Below, piece by piece: positions 15,988 to 25,382 of a stretch of 64,000 bases of DNA (the stretch's first letter is position 1; every line of letters begins with the position of its first letter). Made by a program: the position numbers and the translations under genes. This stretch comes from Sphingomonas rubra. GTDB taxonomy: Bacteria > Pseudomonadota > Alphaproteobacteria > Sphingomonadales > Sphingomonadaceae. Below the pieces are notes generated by a model. It worked only from the letters and a program-made list of their open reading frames with translations. It made no database searches and was not told the DNA's origin. Where the stretch lies: the NCBI RefSeq assembly GCF_900115745.1, contig NZ_FOXP01000009.1, positions 1-64,000 of the forward strand. Direction: 5' to 3'.

Positions 15988-17448
15988 TCAGCCATGGCCA
16001 GCCTTGGCAGTGTCAGCGTCGACATCGCCGCCGGAGCGTTCCTCGGCGACCGCGGCGAACGACTGGCCGGTAGCGGTGAGCACTGCGCGCTGGCCGGTGA
16101 CTTGCTCCCAGCGGCGCACCGCGACGTCGACGTACTTAGGGTCAAGTTCGATGCCGCGAACGCGTCGCCCACACTCCTCGCCAGCGATGATGGTGCTCCC
16201 CGAGCCAAGGAACGGATCAAGGACGAGGTCGCCGGCATGCGTCACGTCCAGCATCGCGTCGACCAGCAATTCGACCGGCTTGGGTGTGGGATGGTGAGCC
16301 AGCATCTTAGCCGCCGAGCTGCCAGGGGTGGTGGCGCCCGGATAACTCCACAGGTTGGTACGGTCGCGACCGTTGGCGCCCAGCTTGATGTTGTTCACCG
16401 CCGGTGTCATACTGCCATTGCAGAACACGGCCACGAGTTCATGCGCGGAGCGATAGACGCCACCCATGCCCCCGCGCTGCTTGTCCCATACCACCATGTT
16501 GATGAGGCTAAGGCCGGCACTTCTACCGGCGCTCATCAAATCGCCGATATGACGCCAATCCATGAACAACATCGCGACACTTGCGTGAGATAGATGTTGC
16601 TTTAGTAGCAAGCAAACTTTATACAGCCATTCCAAGAAAGCGGCGTCTGACATCTCGCCCGTGGCCTCGACGAACTCGCCGTGCTTCTTCTTGCCAAGGC
16701 CGCTTACATTACCGTCAATTTTAACATTGTACGGCGGATCGGTTAAAATCATCATCACTTGCTCGGCGCCGAGCAGTAGATTGTAGCTGTCTTGTTCTGT
16801 CGCAGATCCGCACAGCAGCAAGTGCTTGCCGAGCTGCCAGAGGTCGCCCACCATAGTGACGTTTAGCGACGTTGGTTCGGGTACCTCGTTCAGCGCTGAC
16901 GAAGGGTCAGGCTCGCCGTCCAGCTTGATGATGTCGATTTCAGGCATGGTGAAGCCCGTGAGGCTCAGATCGAAGCTATCAGCGTCGAGCTCGATGATGA
17001 CCTCGCGGAGGTGATCGAGGTCCCATTCACCCAGCTCAGCCGTGCGGTTCACCGCCACCATGACCAGCTTGCATTGAGCGGGGCTGAGATGGACCAGATC
17101 GATCACCGGCACGGTCGGCAGCACCAAGGCTTTGGCGGCCTCCAGCCGGCTATGGCCGTCGACCAGTTCGTCGCCACGCACCAGCACCGGCACCACGAAG
17201 CCATTGGCCGCGATGTTGGCGACGAGCGTCTTGACCAACGATGGCTTGGGTTTGCGTACCCGCTGCGTAGCCGGCTTGAGTGAGCCAAGTGGGCGCTGCT
17301 CGACGGTGAGCAGTGGCAGCAGATCCTTCTGAGTAACCTTGGCCGCCACGCCGCATGTCTCGGTCGCCACCTTCAGCGAGGCCTTGCGCGTAGCGGTCTT
17401 GATCAACAACGCGTTCTTAAGGGCGCCCCCCGTAGCAGTCTTCGTCAT
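15988..17448 (-). CDS. ParB-like domain / DNA methyltransferase fusion
   Basis: A 486-residue protein. The N-terminal 200 residues resemble a ParB/Srx nuclease fold (the LVDGHSRLEAAKAL motif at about 95-108). The rest is a DNA amino-methyltransferase: DPPY at 237-240 is the catalytic loop and DPFLGSGST at 411-419 the SAM-binding loop, the motif order of beta-class N6-adenine/N4-cytosine enzymes. An HTH or target domain is not obvious. GGAGGA is six bases before the ATG at 17448; longer in-frame starts have no such signal. No cognate endonuclease is adjacent on this strand, so it may be a solitary or element-borne methylase. Confidence 0.88.
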   Translation of the reverse strand: MTKTATGGALKNALLIKTATRKASLKVATETCGVAAKVTQKDLLPLLTVEQRPLGSLKPATQRVRKPKPSLVKTLVANIAANGFVVPVLVRGDELVDGHSRLEAAKALVLPTVPVIDLVHLSPAQCKLVMVAVNRTAELGEWDLDHLREVIIELDADSFDLSLTGFTMPEIDIIKLDGEPDPSSALNEVPEPTSLNVTMVGDLWQLGKHLLLCGSATEQDSYNLLLGAEQVMMILTDPPYNVKIDGNVSGLGKKKHGEFVEATGEMSDAAFLEWLYKVCLLLKQHLSHASVAMLFMDWRHIGDLMSAGRSAGLSLINMVVWDKQRGGMGGVYRSAHELVAVFCNGSMTPAVNNIKLGANGRDRTNLWSYPGATTPGSSAAKMLAHHPTPKPVELLVDAMLDVTHAGDLVLDPFLGSGSTIIAGEECGRRVRGIELDPKYVDVAVRRWEQVTGQRAVLTATGQSFAAVAEERSGGDVDADTAKAGHG

Positions 17449-18160
17449 CGTTCTTCCTCCTCGAGTTGCCTCGGGAACGAAGACCGGCCTGCCTCCGGAA
17501 GAGACACGATCCAGTCTCCGCCCGAAAGCGGAAAACAAGTTCGTCGTTCTCTTCCTTGAGTGACGCGCCAGCAGTGCTGGCTTGCACCATATAAACGGGC
17601 GCCGTAGAGATACGGCAAGCCAAAAAACGTAAGCCGGAGAAAAAAGTTAGCGCGACTATTTAGTCACGCTGACGCGCTGCTAGGTGCTGCCCGCCAGCCG
17701 CCTACCACCTGGATGGTGCCCGCCTGTACAATCCGTCTTCATCGCTGCCTGCCTCGCCCTCGACAGGCGGGTACGCAGCGTCACCGGTTGTTACCAGTTA
17801 TCGCCCAGATATGCTCCGGTTATCGACCTGTTTGGGAGAATGGGCTGCCGATAGGCAGCGAGGTTGGGACCGACTCTGATCGCCGTTGAAAGCGGCGGTT
17901 TTCTGCCGATGTCGAACGCTACCTGGTGCTGAGCTTATGGACGCAGTCGCGCGCCGATGCGCACAAACAAAATTATGGCGTCTAACTGGTTGTCCGAGGT
18001 TAGCGGTACTGCCCACCAGCCGCGTGGAGAAGATGGCCTTCAAAACAGCCGGACGGCGCTCTACCACCAGTCTCTCTGGTACCGTCGGATGACCTCAAGG
18101 CCGCAGAACTGCGCCGGTTCTGCGCGGCCAAGCCGCTTAGATATAAGATCGGAGGACTAA
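17449..18160. other. Gene-poor stretch near the island edge
   Basis: About 710 bases with no confident gene. Plus-strand bases of about 18085-18160 read as a short protein-like segment (DDLKAAELRRFCAAKPLRYK) and a similar segment (TREFARFCRLKLA) recurs near 18310, so degenerate copies of one small coding sequence may be present. I cannot name it. Confidence 0.35.
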
Positions 18161-18340
18161 ATGGCGGAGCGGACCGTCCTTCGAACCATCGATACGGAAT
18201 CGCTCAAGTCAGATTTCGTACCGGATCGGTCTGACATGGAGAAACAGAGCGCGAAAATGCATACTGTTGGTTTGCAGCTGACTCTCTGCAGTACCGAACC
18301 AAACTCAACACCCGCGAATTTGCGCGGTTCTGCCGCCTGA
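18161..18340 (+). CDS. Possible small protein next to tRNA-Ser, 59 aa
   Basis: An ATG-started frame with a strong Shine-Dalgarno sequence (GGAGG, five bases before the start). The product is charged and polar (MAERTVLRTIDTESLKSDF...), with no membrane segment and no known domain. It ends 42 bases before the tRNA-Ser 3' end. The binding site is the main argument; codon use is not distinctive. Confidence 0.35.
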   Translation: MAERTVLRTIDTESLKSDFVPDRSDMEKQSAKMHTVGLQLTLCSTEPNSTPANLRGSAA

Positions 18341-18382
18341 AATTGGCGAAAACCGTGGCATTGCAAAAGCTTGAAGACTTGG

Positions 18383-18472
18383 TGGCGGAGACGGAGGGAT
18401 TCGAACCCTCGGTACGATTTCCCGTACGACGCTTTAGCAAAGCGTTGGTTTCAGCCACTCACCCACGTCTCC
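18383..18472 (-). tRNA. tRNA-Ser (anticodon GCT)
   Basis: The minus strand folds as a class II tRNA: acceptor GGAGACG pairs with CGTCTCC, the long variable arm and the T-loop GGTTCGAATCC are present, discriminator base G, and CCA is encoded. The anticodon loop CTTTGCTAAA gives GCT. The 3' end points left, towards the accessory region, which is the usual arrangement when an element has inserted at a tRNA 3' end. Confidence 0.95.
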
Positions 18473-18589
18473 GGATGCGGCAGAGGCGCGCTATAGCGGG
18501 GTGCGGTGGGGCGATCAACCGTGGCGGTGTTCATTGCGGGGACAGGCGGTTCGCGGTTAACGTCGGGGGTGGATACGAGAGGGACAGGC

Positions 18590-19336
18590 ATGCGCTGGAT
18601 AACAATGGGGCTGGCGGCTGCGCTGGGGATGATGGTGGCGCCCGTGGCGGCGCAGGTCCGCACGGTGGACCCCAACCAGGCGATCGACGCGGATCTGGCG
18701 CCGGGCGCGCGTTATCAGGAGCGCGCGCCGGTCGAGCCGGCCCGGCCGGCATCGATCCCGGCACCCGTGCCGCAGGCCCCGACCGCGCCGCCGCCGACCG
18801 CCGCCGTGCAGAGCGGGCAGGAAGCGCGGGCAGAGGCGACGACGCGCGCGTCGGAAACCTACGAGCGCGACGACCTGATGGCGGCGGGCGAAGGGGTGTT
18901 CGGCAAGGGTGCCGAGGGCCTGGCGGGCATCATCGAGCGCGTCCTGAAGGACCAGGGACGGCCCAACGCCTATATCGCCGGGCGCGAGGCATCGGGCGCG
19001 TTCATCGTCGGCCTGCGCTACGGCTCCGGCATCATGACGCACAAGGTGGAGGGGCAGCAGCCGGTATATTGGACGGGCCCTTCGGTGGGTTTCGACGTGG
19101 GCGGCGACGCCAACAAGGTGTTCGTGCTGGTCTACAACCTCTACGACACGGAGGAGCTGTTCCACCGATTCCCCGCGGCCGAGGGCCGGCTGTACGCGAT
19201 CGGCGGGTTCGCGGCGTCGTACCTGCGGCGCGGCAACGTGGTGCTGATCCCGATCCGGTTGGGGGTCGGCTGGCGGGCGGGCGTCAACGTCGGCTACATG
19301 AACATCACGCACAAGAGCCGGTGGCTGCCGTTTTAA
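18590..19336 (+). CDS. EipA-like envelope protein (DUF1134)
   Basis: A 248-residue periplasmic protein: signal peptide ending AQV near residue 22, a Pro/Ala-rich linker to about residue 75, then the DUF1134 domain (DDLMAAGEGVFGKGAEGLA, FIVGLRYGSG, GPSVGFDVGGDA, VYNLYDTEELF, GVGWRAGVNVGYM). In Brucella the homologue EipA is needed for cell-envelope integrity. The start at 18590 has GAGAGGGACAGG upstream. It is a single gene on the chromosome side of the tRNA. Confidence 0.9.
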   Translation: MRWITMGLAAALGMMVAPVAAQVRTVDPNQAIDADLAPGARYQERAPVEPARPASIPAPVPQAPTAPPPTAAVQSGQEARAEATTRASETYERDDLMAAGEGVFGKGAEGLAGIIERVLKDQGRPNAYIAGREASGAFIVGLRYGSGIMTHKVEGQQPVYWTGPSVGFDVGGDANKVFVLVYNLYDTEELFHRFPAAEGRLYAIGGFAASYLRRGNVVLIPIRLGVGWRAGVNVGYMNITHKSRWLPF

Positions 19337-19471
19337 GTTCACGCTTGCTTGACTGATTGACCCCTGGAACGAAACTCGTCGGGCCGATCGTTTCCGGAAA
19401 TCGAGGTAATAAGAGCGAGCGCCGGAAGGCACGCGGCTCGTTATGTCATGGCCGGCGCTTGTAGGACAGCG

Positions 19472-20500
19472 TCAGTCGACGACGCGCCAGCCGAGCGTCT
19501 CGCCGGCGTGGAAGGGGACGACGGCGTCGTCCTCAGTGGCGATCCGCTCGGGCACGAGGACGGGCGCGCGCTCCAGCGTCACCGTGCCTTCGTTGAGCGG
19601 CAAGCCGTAGAAGCGGGCGCCGTGTTCGGACGCGAAGCCTTCCAATCGGTCTAGGGCGCCTTCGCGGTCGAAGACGGTGGCGTAGCTTTCCAGCGCGAAG
19701 GGAGCGTTGAAGATGCCGGCGCAGCCGCAGGCGGCCTCCTTGCGACGGACGCCGTGAGGGGCGGAATCGGTGCCGAGGAAGAATTTGGGGGAGCCGGAAA
19801 TGGCCGCGTCGACCACGGCGCGGCGGTGGCGCTCGCGCTTCAGCACGGGCAGGCAGTAGGCGTGGGGGCGCAGGCCGCCCTCGAACAGCGCGTTGCGATC
19901 GAGTAGCAGGTGCTGCGGCGTGATCGTCGCGGCGAGGGTGGCGGGGCCGTCGGCGACGAACTGCGCGGCGTCGGCGGTGGTGATGTGTTCGAGGACGATC
20001 TTTAGCGCGGGGAAGTCGCGCAGGATGCCGGTGAGGACGCGAGTGAGGAACGCGGCCTCGCGGTCGAAGATGTCGATGGCGGGATCGGTCACCTCGCCGT
20101 GGACGAGGAGCGGCATGCCGATCGCCTGCATCCGGTCCAGCACGGGGGCGAGCTTGGCGACGTCGGTGACGCCGCTCGCCGAATTGGTGGTGGCGCCGGC
20201 GGGGTAGAGTTTCGCGGCGGTGAACACGCCGTCCGCGTGGCCGGCGGCGAGGTCGTCCGGGTCGGTGTGGTCGGTCAGGTAGCAGGTCATCAGCGGCTGG
20301 AAACCGTCCGCCGCCGCCAGGATGCGGTCACGATAGGCGGCGGCGGCGGCGGTGGTGGTGACCGGCGGCTGGAGGTTGGGCATGACGATCGCGCGGGCGA
20401 AGCGGCGCGCGGTGAAGCGTGCCACGCCGCGCAGCATCGCGCCGTCGCGCAGGTGGACATGCCAGTCGTCGGGGCGGCGGATGGTGAGGCGATCGGTCAT
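19472..20500 (-). CDS. pyrC: Dihydroorotase
   Basis: Catalyses reversible ring closure of N-carbamoyl-aspartate to dihydroorotate in pyrimidine synthesis. The 342-residue length and opening DDWHVHLRDG, with zinc-binding His14 and His16, are those of the class II homodimeric enzyme. FTAAKLYPAG puts the carboxylated Lys at 97, and TDSAPHGVRRKE near the end carries the last metal Asp. The start at 20500 follows AGGAAG; an in-frame ATG 27 bases upstream is less likely. Confidence 0.95.
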   Translation of the reverse strand: MTDRLTIRRPDDWHVHLRDGAMLRGVARFTARRFARAIVMPNLQPPVTTTAAAAAYRDRILAAADGFQPLMTCYLTDHTDPDDLAAGHADGVFTAAKLYPAGATTNSASGVTDVAKLAPVLDRMQAIGMPLLVHGEVTDPAIDIFDREAAFLTRVLTGILRDFPALKIVLEHITTADAAQFVADGPATLAATITPQHLLLDRNALFEGGLRPHAYCLPVLKRERHRRAVVDAAISGSPKFFLGTDSAPHGVRRKEAACGCAGIFNAPFALESYATVFDREGALDRLEGFASEHGARFYGLPLNEGTVTLERAPVLVPERIATEDDAVVPFHAGETLGWRVVD

Positions 20501-20534
20501 GCGGAGCTTCCTAGGATGAATCGACATTCAACTT

Positions 20535-20640
20535 CCGTTCGCCCTGAGGAGCCGTTAAGCGACGTCGAAACGGCGTCTCGAAGGGCCTGTGCTTCGAGAC
20601 GAGGCTTCGACTTCGCTCAGCCTCTCCTCAGCACGAACGG
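20535..20640. repeat. Intergenic inverted repeat, family C (CCGTTCGCCC...)
   Basis: The stretch opens CCGTTCGCCCTGAGGAG and closes with CTCCTCAGCACGAACGG, an imperfect long inverted repeat with TTCGACTTCGCTCAG inside. A related copy is at 62813-62896. It lies between divergent pyrC and the ygfZ-type gene. Confidence 0.7.
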
Positions 20641-20720
20641 TTGCTTGCCTGATTGTCGCTCCGACTTAGCTTCGGTCGCGTCGGTTGGAAATCGGGCAAA
20701 CGCGCGCCATCTGACGGGGC

Positions 20721-21428
20721 ATGAACGCGACCACTTTGGCCGACCGTGCGCTGCTGCGCGTGTCGGGAGACGATCCGCGCGGGTTCCTGCAAGGGCTTGT
20801 GACCAATGACACGGCCGGCGCGCTGCCGGTGTGGGCGGGGCTGCTGACGCCGCAGGGGAAGGCGTTGTTCGACTTCATCCTGTGGGCGGATGGCGACGAC
20901 GTGCTGATCGACTGCGAGGCGGATCAGGCGGAGGCGCTGGCCAAGCGGCTGGCGATGTACCGGCTGCGGCGGGCGATCGCGATCGAGCAGGTCGAGGGGC
21001 TGGCGGTGCATTGGTCCGCCCGGCCGCATGGCGTGGCGAGGCACGATCCGCGGCTGGCCGAGCTGGGATACCGCTGGCTGGCGCCGCCGGGCGCGCCGGT
21101 CGAGGGGTGGCGGGCGCATCGGCTGTCGCTGGGCGTGGTCGAGGGCGTGGGGGAGCTCGGGTCGGGCGAGACGCTGTGGCTGGAGTGCAATGCGGGCGAG
21201 CTGGGCGGGGTGAGCTTCACCAAGGGCTGCTATGTCGGGCAGGAGAATACGGCCCGGATGCATCACCGGGCGAAGGTCAACCGGCGGCTGGTGGTGGTGC
21301 GGGTCGCGGACGAGGGGGAGCGGACGCGGGTGCGCTATCCGGAATTGGGGTGGATGGTGGAGCATCGGCGCGTCGAGGCGCTGGGGGATGCGGTGCGGTC
21401 GGCTTGGCTGGAGGCGGCGTTGGCGTAG
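20721..21428 (+). CDS. ygfZ: YgfZ/GcvT-like folate-binding Fe-S assembly protein
   Basis: A 235-residue protein of the YgfZ family, which uses tetrahydrofolate in maintaining certain iron-sulfur enzymes. The signature KGCYVGQE is at 168-175, with the conserved Cys at 170. The N-terminal GcvT-like part has GDDPRGFLQGLVTND and LLTPQGKALFDF. It is slightly shorter than the E. coli protein, as is normal in Alphaproteobacteria. It stands alone between repeats. Confidence 0.92.
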   Translation: MNATTLADRALLRVSGDDPRGFLQGLVTNDTAGALPVWAGLLTPQGKALFDFILWADGDDVLIDCEADQAEALAKRLAMYRLRRAIAIEQVEGLAVHWSARPHGVARHDPRLAELGYRWLAPPGAPVEGWRAHRLSLGVVEGVGELGSGETLWLECNAGELGGVSFTKGCYVGQENTARMHHRAKVNRRLVVVRVADEGERTRVRYPELGWMVEHRRVEALGDAVRSAWLEAALA

Positions 21429-21504
21429 ATTCAAATGGGAGCAGCGCATTGCTGCACCCCGGTGGAGGCGAGATCTCTGCGAAACATCTTGGCACCTGCT
21501 TCTT

Positions 21505-21591
21505 CCGTCATGCCGGGCTTGTCCCGGCATCCAGAGCCACGAACGGCGGCGCTGCTTGACCCTGGATGCCGGGACAAGCCCGGCATGACGG
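21505..21591. repeat. Intergenic inverted repeat, family A (GTCATGCCGGGC...)
   Basis: Arms CCGTCATGCCGGGCTTGTCC and its complement enclose a spacer of about 30 bases. Each arm is itself partly palindromic (CCGGGCTTGTCCCGG). Copies recur at 23335, 47257, 47460 and 49067. In transcripts it would form a long hairpin downstream of the ygfZ-type gene. Confidence 0.85.
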
Positions 21592-21612
21592 AAGGACTTT
21601 CGCAGAGCTTTC

Positions 21613-21708
21613 GCGAAGGCCGGGGCCCAGTTGGGTAACGAGGATGGGAAGCGTTGCGATGCCTCAATAGCCCTCCCCAACTGGGCCCCGGCCTTCGCCG
21701 GGGAGGTA
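21613..21708. repeat. Intergenic inverted repeat, family B (CGAAGGCCGGGGCCC...)
   Basis: Left arm GCGAAGGCCGGGGCCCAGTT and right arm ending CCGGCCTTCGCCGGGGAGGT pair over about 25 bases. Copies are at 47322, 53240, 54910 and 60873. It is next to a family A copy and downstream of the convergent esterase gene end at 21739. Confidence 0.85.
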
Positions 21709-21738
21709 GCAACGCGAATGTCGATCGGCTCCGAACGG

Positions 21739-22329
21739 TCAGGCCGCTCGGGCGAGGGTGTCGAGGGCGGTGGTGACGGTCGGCAGGATGCGGTCGACGA
21801 CGATGCCGATGGCGCGGGCGTTGGGGTGGAGGCCGTCGGCCAGGACCAGCGACGGGTCGCCGATCACGCCGTCGAGGAAGAAGGGGTAGATCGGTGCGCC
21901 GTGCGCGGCGGCGACGGCCGGGAAGACGGCGTCGAAGGTCGCGGCGAAGGGGCCGAGGAAGAAGGGCGCGCGCATGCCGGCGACGAGCGGCGGGATGCCG
22001 ACGTCGCGCAGGCCGTGGAGGATCGCGTCGAGATTCTGGCGCATGCGGGCAGGCTCGACGCCGCGCAGCAGGTCGTTGGCGCCGAGTTCGACGATGGCGA
22101 GGTCGGGCCGCGCCGACAGGCCCGACAGGACGCGCGGCAGGCGGGCGAGGGCACTCGCGGTGGTGTCGCCCGAGACGCCGGCATTGATGACGCGCGCGGC
22201 GGGGCGCGTGCGGCGGAGCGCCGCCTGGAGCTGCGCGGCGAACGACTGATCGGAGGGGAGGCCGTAGCCGGCGGTGAGGCTGTCGCCGAACGCGAGGACG
22301 ACGGGATCGCCCGTGGGGGAATGCGGCAT
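21739..22329 (-). CDS. tesA: GDSL-family arylesterase / lysophospholipase (TesA-like)
   Basis: A 196-residue SGNH hydrolase. [10 protein letters not shown] holds the nucleophile Ser17, [10 protein letters not shown] the oxyanion Gly, [10 protein letters not shown] the Asn, and DGLHPN the catalytic Asp165/His168. It cleaves short esters or thioesters. No signal peptide appears when the start is placed at 22329; a longer frame to 22416 exists but has no better start. It is divergent from argB with an 85-bp gap. Confidence 0.88.
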   Translation of the reverse strand: MPHSPTGDPVVLAFGDSLTAGYGLPSDQSFAAQLQAALRRTRPAARVINAGVSGDTTASALARLPRVLSGLSARPDLAIVELGANDLLRGVEPARMRQNLDAILHGLRDVGIPPLVAGMRAPFFLGPFAATFDAVFPAVAAAHGAPIYPFFLDGVIGDPSLVLADGLHPNARAIGIVVDRILPTVTTALDTLARAA

Positions 22330-22414
22330 CGTCCCCAGATCGGGACGAGGGGGCGAATTTACTAGCGGCAGCGGTCGGTTCAAATCGTGTGCGCCAGCCG
22401 CTACAGGCGCGGCC

Positions 22415-23323
22415 ATGACCGATCACACGCCCGACGCCACCCTTCTCGCCAAGGCGGAGACGCTGACCGAGGCGCTGCCCTATCTGCAACGCTACGCCGG
22501 CAAGACGTTCGTGGTGAAGTATGGCGGCCACGCGATGGGCGACCCCGAGTTGCAGCGCGATTTCGCCGAGGACGTGGTGCTGCTGAAGGCGGTGGGGATC
22601 AACCCCGTCGTCGTCCACGGCGGCGGGCCGCAGATCGGCGCGATGCTGAAGCGGCTGGGCGTCGAATCGACCTTCGTCAACGGCCTGCGCGTTACGGATG
22701 CGGAGACCGCCAAGATTGCCGAGATGGTGCTGGCGGGATCGATCAACAAGGATATCGTCGGCTGGATCGGCCAGGCGGGCGGCCGCGCGGTGGGCGTATC
22801 GGGCAAGGACGCCGGGCTGGTGCTGGCGGAGAAGGTGGGGGTGCGCGATCCCGATCCGCTCCAGGGGATCGAGCGGCACGTCGACCTGGGCTTCGTCGGC
22901 GAGCCGATCGCGGTCGACCGGCGCATCCTCGACACGTTGTCGAACGCCGGGATCATCCCGGTGGTGGCGCCGGTCGGCGTAGGCGCGGACGGGACGACCT
23001 ACAACATCAACGCCGATACCATGGCAGGCGCGATCGCGGCGGCGATGGGGGCGGCGCGGTTCTTCCTGCTGACCGACGTGGCCGGCGTGCTGAGCAAGGA
23101 GGGGGAGCTGCTGACCTCGCTCGACGCGGCGGCGGTGGCCGCCTTACGCGCCGACGGCACGATCACGGGCGGCATGATCCCCAAGATCGAGACGTGCGTG
23201 GCGGCGGTGGAGGCCGGGGTGGACGCGGCGGTGATCCTGGACGGTCGTATTCCGCACGCGATGCTGCTGGAGATCTTCACTAAACAGGGCGCGGGGACGC
23301 TGGTGAGCGCGGGCGCGGCGTGA
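22415..23323 (+). CDS. argB: Acetylglutamate kinase
   Basis: Phosphorylates N-acetylglutamate in the second step of arginine synthesis. The 302-residue protein has KYGGHAMG and [10 protein letters not shown] (ATP and substrate binding), DLGFVGEP and a C-terminal GMIPKIETC segment. The N-terminal helix ([17 protein letters not shown]) is the extension found in arginine-inhibited hexameric enzymes, so feedback control is likely. It is a single gene, followed by a repeat. Confidence 0.95.
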   Translation: MTDHTPDATLLAKAETLTEALPYLQRYAGKTFVVKYGGHAMGDPELQRDFAEDVVLLKAVGINPVVVHGGGPQIGAMLKRLGVESTFVNGLRVTDAETAKIAEMVLAGSINKDIVGWIGQAGGRAVGVSGKDAGLVLAEKVGVRDPDPLQGIERHVDLGFVGEPIAVDRRILDTLSNAGIIPVVAPVGVGADGTTYNINADTMAGAIAAAMGAARFFLLTDVAGVLSKEGELLTSLDAAAVAALRADGTITGGMIPKIETCVAAVEAGVDAAVILDGRIPHAMLLEIFTKQGAGTLVSAGAA

Positions 23324-23334
23324 GGATAGGACAT

Positions 23335-23478
23335 CCGTCATGCCGGGCTCGTCCCGGCATCCAGGGCAACGGACGGTGCCGCTGCTTGGCCCTGGACCCC
23401 GGCACGAGGCCGGGGTGACGGGGTGTGTGGTGCAGGCGTTTCCGATACTCGGTTGAGGGACGAGCCCGGCATGACGGA
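23335..23478. repeat. Intergenic repeats, family A, nested
   Basis: CCGTCATGCCGGGCTCGTCC at the left pairs with GGACGAGCCCGGCATGACGG at the right end. Between them lies a second, diverged hairpin (CCTGGACCCCGGCACGAGGC...). It looks like one family A unit inserted into or fused with another, downstream of argB. Confidence 0.8.
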
Positions 23479-23546
23479 GGACGTGGAGGGTTCTCGTCCC
23501 GCCGAGCCATCCCTATAGATAGCCCGACCCATCCGGAGATCCCGCC

Positions 23547-23852
23547 TTGCTCGCCGTGTTCCAGATCATCCAGCTGCTGCTCAACGTCATCTGGTGGATC
23601 ATCATCGTCCAGGCGATCCTGTCGTGGCTGATCGCGTTCAACATCATCAACACCGGCAGCGACCTGGTGCGCAGCGTGTGGACCGCGTTGCAGCGGATGA
23701 CGGAGCCGCTGTACCGGCCGATCCGGCGCATCCTGCCCGATTTCGGCGCGCTCGACCTGTCGCCGCTGGTCGTGCTGCTGCTGCTCGCCGCGGCGAACAT
23801 CGTGCTGAACAACTTGGCGGCGAGCTACGTCGCCTCCGGCGGCGGTTACTGA
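23547..23852 (+). CDS. YggT-family membrane protein
   Basis: A 101-residue protein with two hydrophobic segments (about 5-28 and 72-95) joined by a loop with [23 protein letters not shown], the YggT signature. YggT proteins have been linked to osmotic response and, in some bacteria, cell-division placement. TTG is the start, with GGAG ten bases upstream. It is the first gene of a run with folD and marC. Confidence 0.9.
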   Translation: MLAVFQIIQLLLNVIWWIIIVQAILSWLIAFNIINTGSDLVRSVWTALQRMTEPLYRPIRRILPDFGALDLSPLVVLLLLAAANIVLNNLAASYVASGGGY

Positions 23853-23857
23853 CGGCC

Positions 23858-24748
23858 GTGGCCGCGACGATCATCGACGGCAAGGCACGGGCGCTGCGCC
23901 TGCGCGCGGAGGTCGCGCGCGGGGTGGAGGCGCTGCGCGCGGAGACGGGCCGCGCGCCGGGGCTGGCGGTGGTGCTGGTCGGCGAGGACCCGGCCTCGGC
24001 CGTCTACGTCCGGTCCAAGGGCAAGGCGACGCGCGAGGCGGGGATGAACTCGGTCGAGCGGCGGCTGCCGGCGGAGACGGACACCGCGACGCTGCTGGCG
24101 CTGGTCGCGGCGCTGAACGCGGACCCGGCCATCGACGGCATCCTGGTGCAGCTGCCGCTGCCCGCCCACGTCGACGCGGCCGCCGTGCTGCTGGCGATCG
24201 ACCCGGACAAGGACGTCGACGGCTTCCACCCGGTCAATGCGGGGCGGCTGGCGACCGGCATGCCGGGCTTCGTGCCGTGCACGCCGCTCGGCTGCGTCAT
24301 GCTGCTCCGCGACGTGCACGCGCATCTGGCCGGGCTGGACGCGGTGGTGGTGGGGCGCTCCAACATCGTCGGCAAGCCGATGGCGCAGCTGCTGCTGGCG
24401 GAGAGCTGCACCGTCACGGTCGCGCACAGCCGTACGCGCGACCTGTTCGCGCGGGTGCGCGAGGCGGACATCGTCGTTGCGGCGGTCGGCATCCCCGGCA
24501 TGATCCGGGGCGACTGGATCAAGCCGGGCGCGACGGTGATCGACGTGGGCATCAACCGCACCGACAGCGGGCTGGTCGGCGACGTCGATTTCGCGAGCGC
24601 GGCGGCGGTGGCGGGTGCGATCACGCCGGTGCCGGGCGGGGTCGGGCCGATGACGATCGCGTGCCTGCTGTCGAACACGCTCGATTCCGCCAGGCGGCGC
24701 GCGCCGGTGGGGCTGATCGCGGCCGGGCCGATCGGGGCGAGCGCTTGA
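23858..24748 (+). CDS. folD: Methylenetetrahydrofolate dehydrogenase / cyclohydrolase
   Basis: A bifunctional enzyme converting 5,10-methylene-THF to 10-formyl-THF with NADP. The 296-residue sequence has [13 protein letters not shown] (catalytic Lys region), [18 protein letters not shown] and [11 protein letters not shown], all in family order. GTG at 23858 is six bases after the yggT stop. Its TGA overlaps the TTG of the next gene. Confidence 0.95.
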   Translation: MAATIIDGKARALRLRAEVARGVEALRAETGRAPGLAVVLVGEDPASAVYVRSKGKATREAGMNSVERRLPAETDTATLLALVAALNADPAIDGILVQLPLPAHVDAAAVLLAIDPDKDVDGFHPVNAGRLATGMPGFVPCTPLGCVMLLRDVHAHLAGLDAVVVGRSNIVGKPMAQLLLAESCTVTVAHSRTRDLFARVREADIVVAAVGIPGMIRGDWIKPGATVIDVGINRTDSGLVGDVDFASAAAVAGAITPVPGGVGPMTIACLLSNTLDSARRRAPVGLIAAGPIGASA

Positions 24749-25362
24749 TCGAGCTGTTCGTCTCGTCGCTTATCACCTTCTTCGTGGTGATCGATCCGCC
24801 CGGCTGCGCGCCGATCTATGCCGGGCTGACGGCCGGGGCGAGCGCGGCGCATCGCCGCGCGATGGCGGTGCGCGCGGTGGGCGTGGCGGCGGCGATCCTG
24901 CTGGTGTTCGCGCTGTTCGGCGAGAGCCTGCTGCACGGGCTGGGCATCGAGCTGGACAGTTTCCGCATCGCCGGCGGCATCATGCTGTTCCTGATCGCGC
25001 TGGAGATGGTGTTCGAGAAGCGCACCCAGCGCCGCGAGGATCGCGCCGCCAAGGTGTCGCCGGACGAGGCGGAGGACGTGTCGATCTTCCCCATGGCGAT
25101 GCCGATGATCGCCGGGCCGGGATCGATCGCGTCGGTGATGCTGCTGATGGCGAGGAACGACGGGATCGAGCGGTCGCTGGTGGTGCTCGCCGCGCTCGCC
25201 GCCATCCTGCTGCTGACGCTCGTCGCGCTGCTGGCGGCGGGGCCGCTGATGCGGCTGCTGGGGGCCAAGATCGAGGCGGTCATCACCCGCCTGCTCGGCG
25301 TGCTGCTGGCCGCGCTGGCGGTGCAGTTCGTGATCGACGGGCTGGAGGCGGCGCTCCACTGA
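24745..25362 (+). CDS. MarC-family integral membrane protein
   Basis: A 205-residue protein with about six membrane helices. [22 protein letters not shown] at the start and [13 protein letters not shown] in the middle are the two MarC repeats. The function of the family is unknown; the old multidrug-resistance claim was withdrawn. TTG start overlaps the folD stop by four bases, so it is translationally coupled. Its stop lies inside the hairpin at 25353-25382. Confidence 0.9.
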   Translation: MIELFVSSLITFFVVIDPPGCAPIYAGLTAGASAAHRRAMAVRAVGVAAAILLVFALFGESLLHGLGIELDSFRIAGGIMLFLIALEMVFEKRTQRREDRAAKVSPDEAEDVSIFPMAMPMIAGPGSIASVMLLMARNDGIERSLVVLAALAAILLLTLVALLAAGPLMRLLGAKIEAVITRLLGVLLAALAVQFVIDGLEAALH

Positions 25363-25382
25363 CGCCCGCGCGTCAGTGGAGC
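25353..25382. terminator. Bidirectional hairpin covering two convergent stop codons
   Basis: A perfect 13-bp stem (25353-25365 with 25370-25382) and a 4-base loop. The left arm contains the marC stop (TGA at 25360-25362), the right arm the stop of the minus-strand gene. Because the arms mirror each other, both proteins end in Leu-His. There is no T-run, so it may act with Rho or as an RNA stabiliser. Confidence 0.6.

Noticed and set aside
21505..21708. Repeats considered as Rho-independent terminators
   Set aside because: Stems are strong but no T-run follows; called repeats, with terminator function left open.
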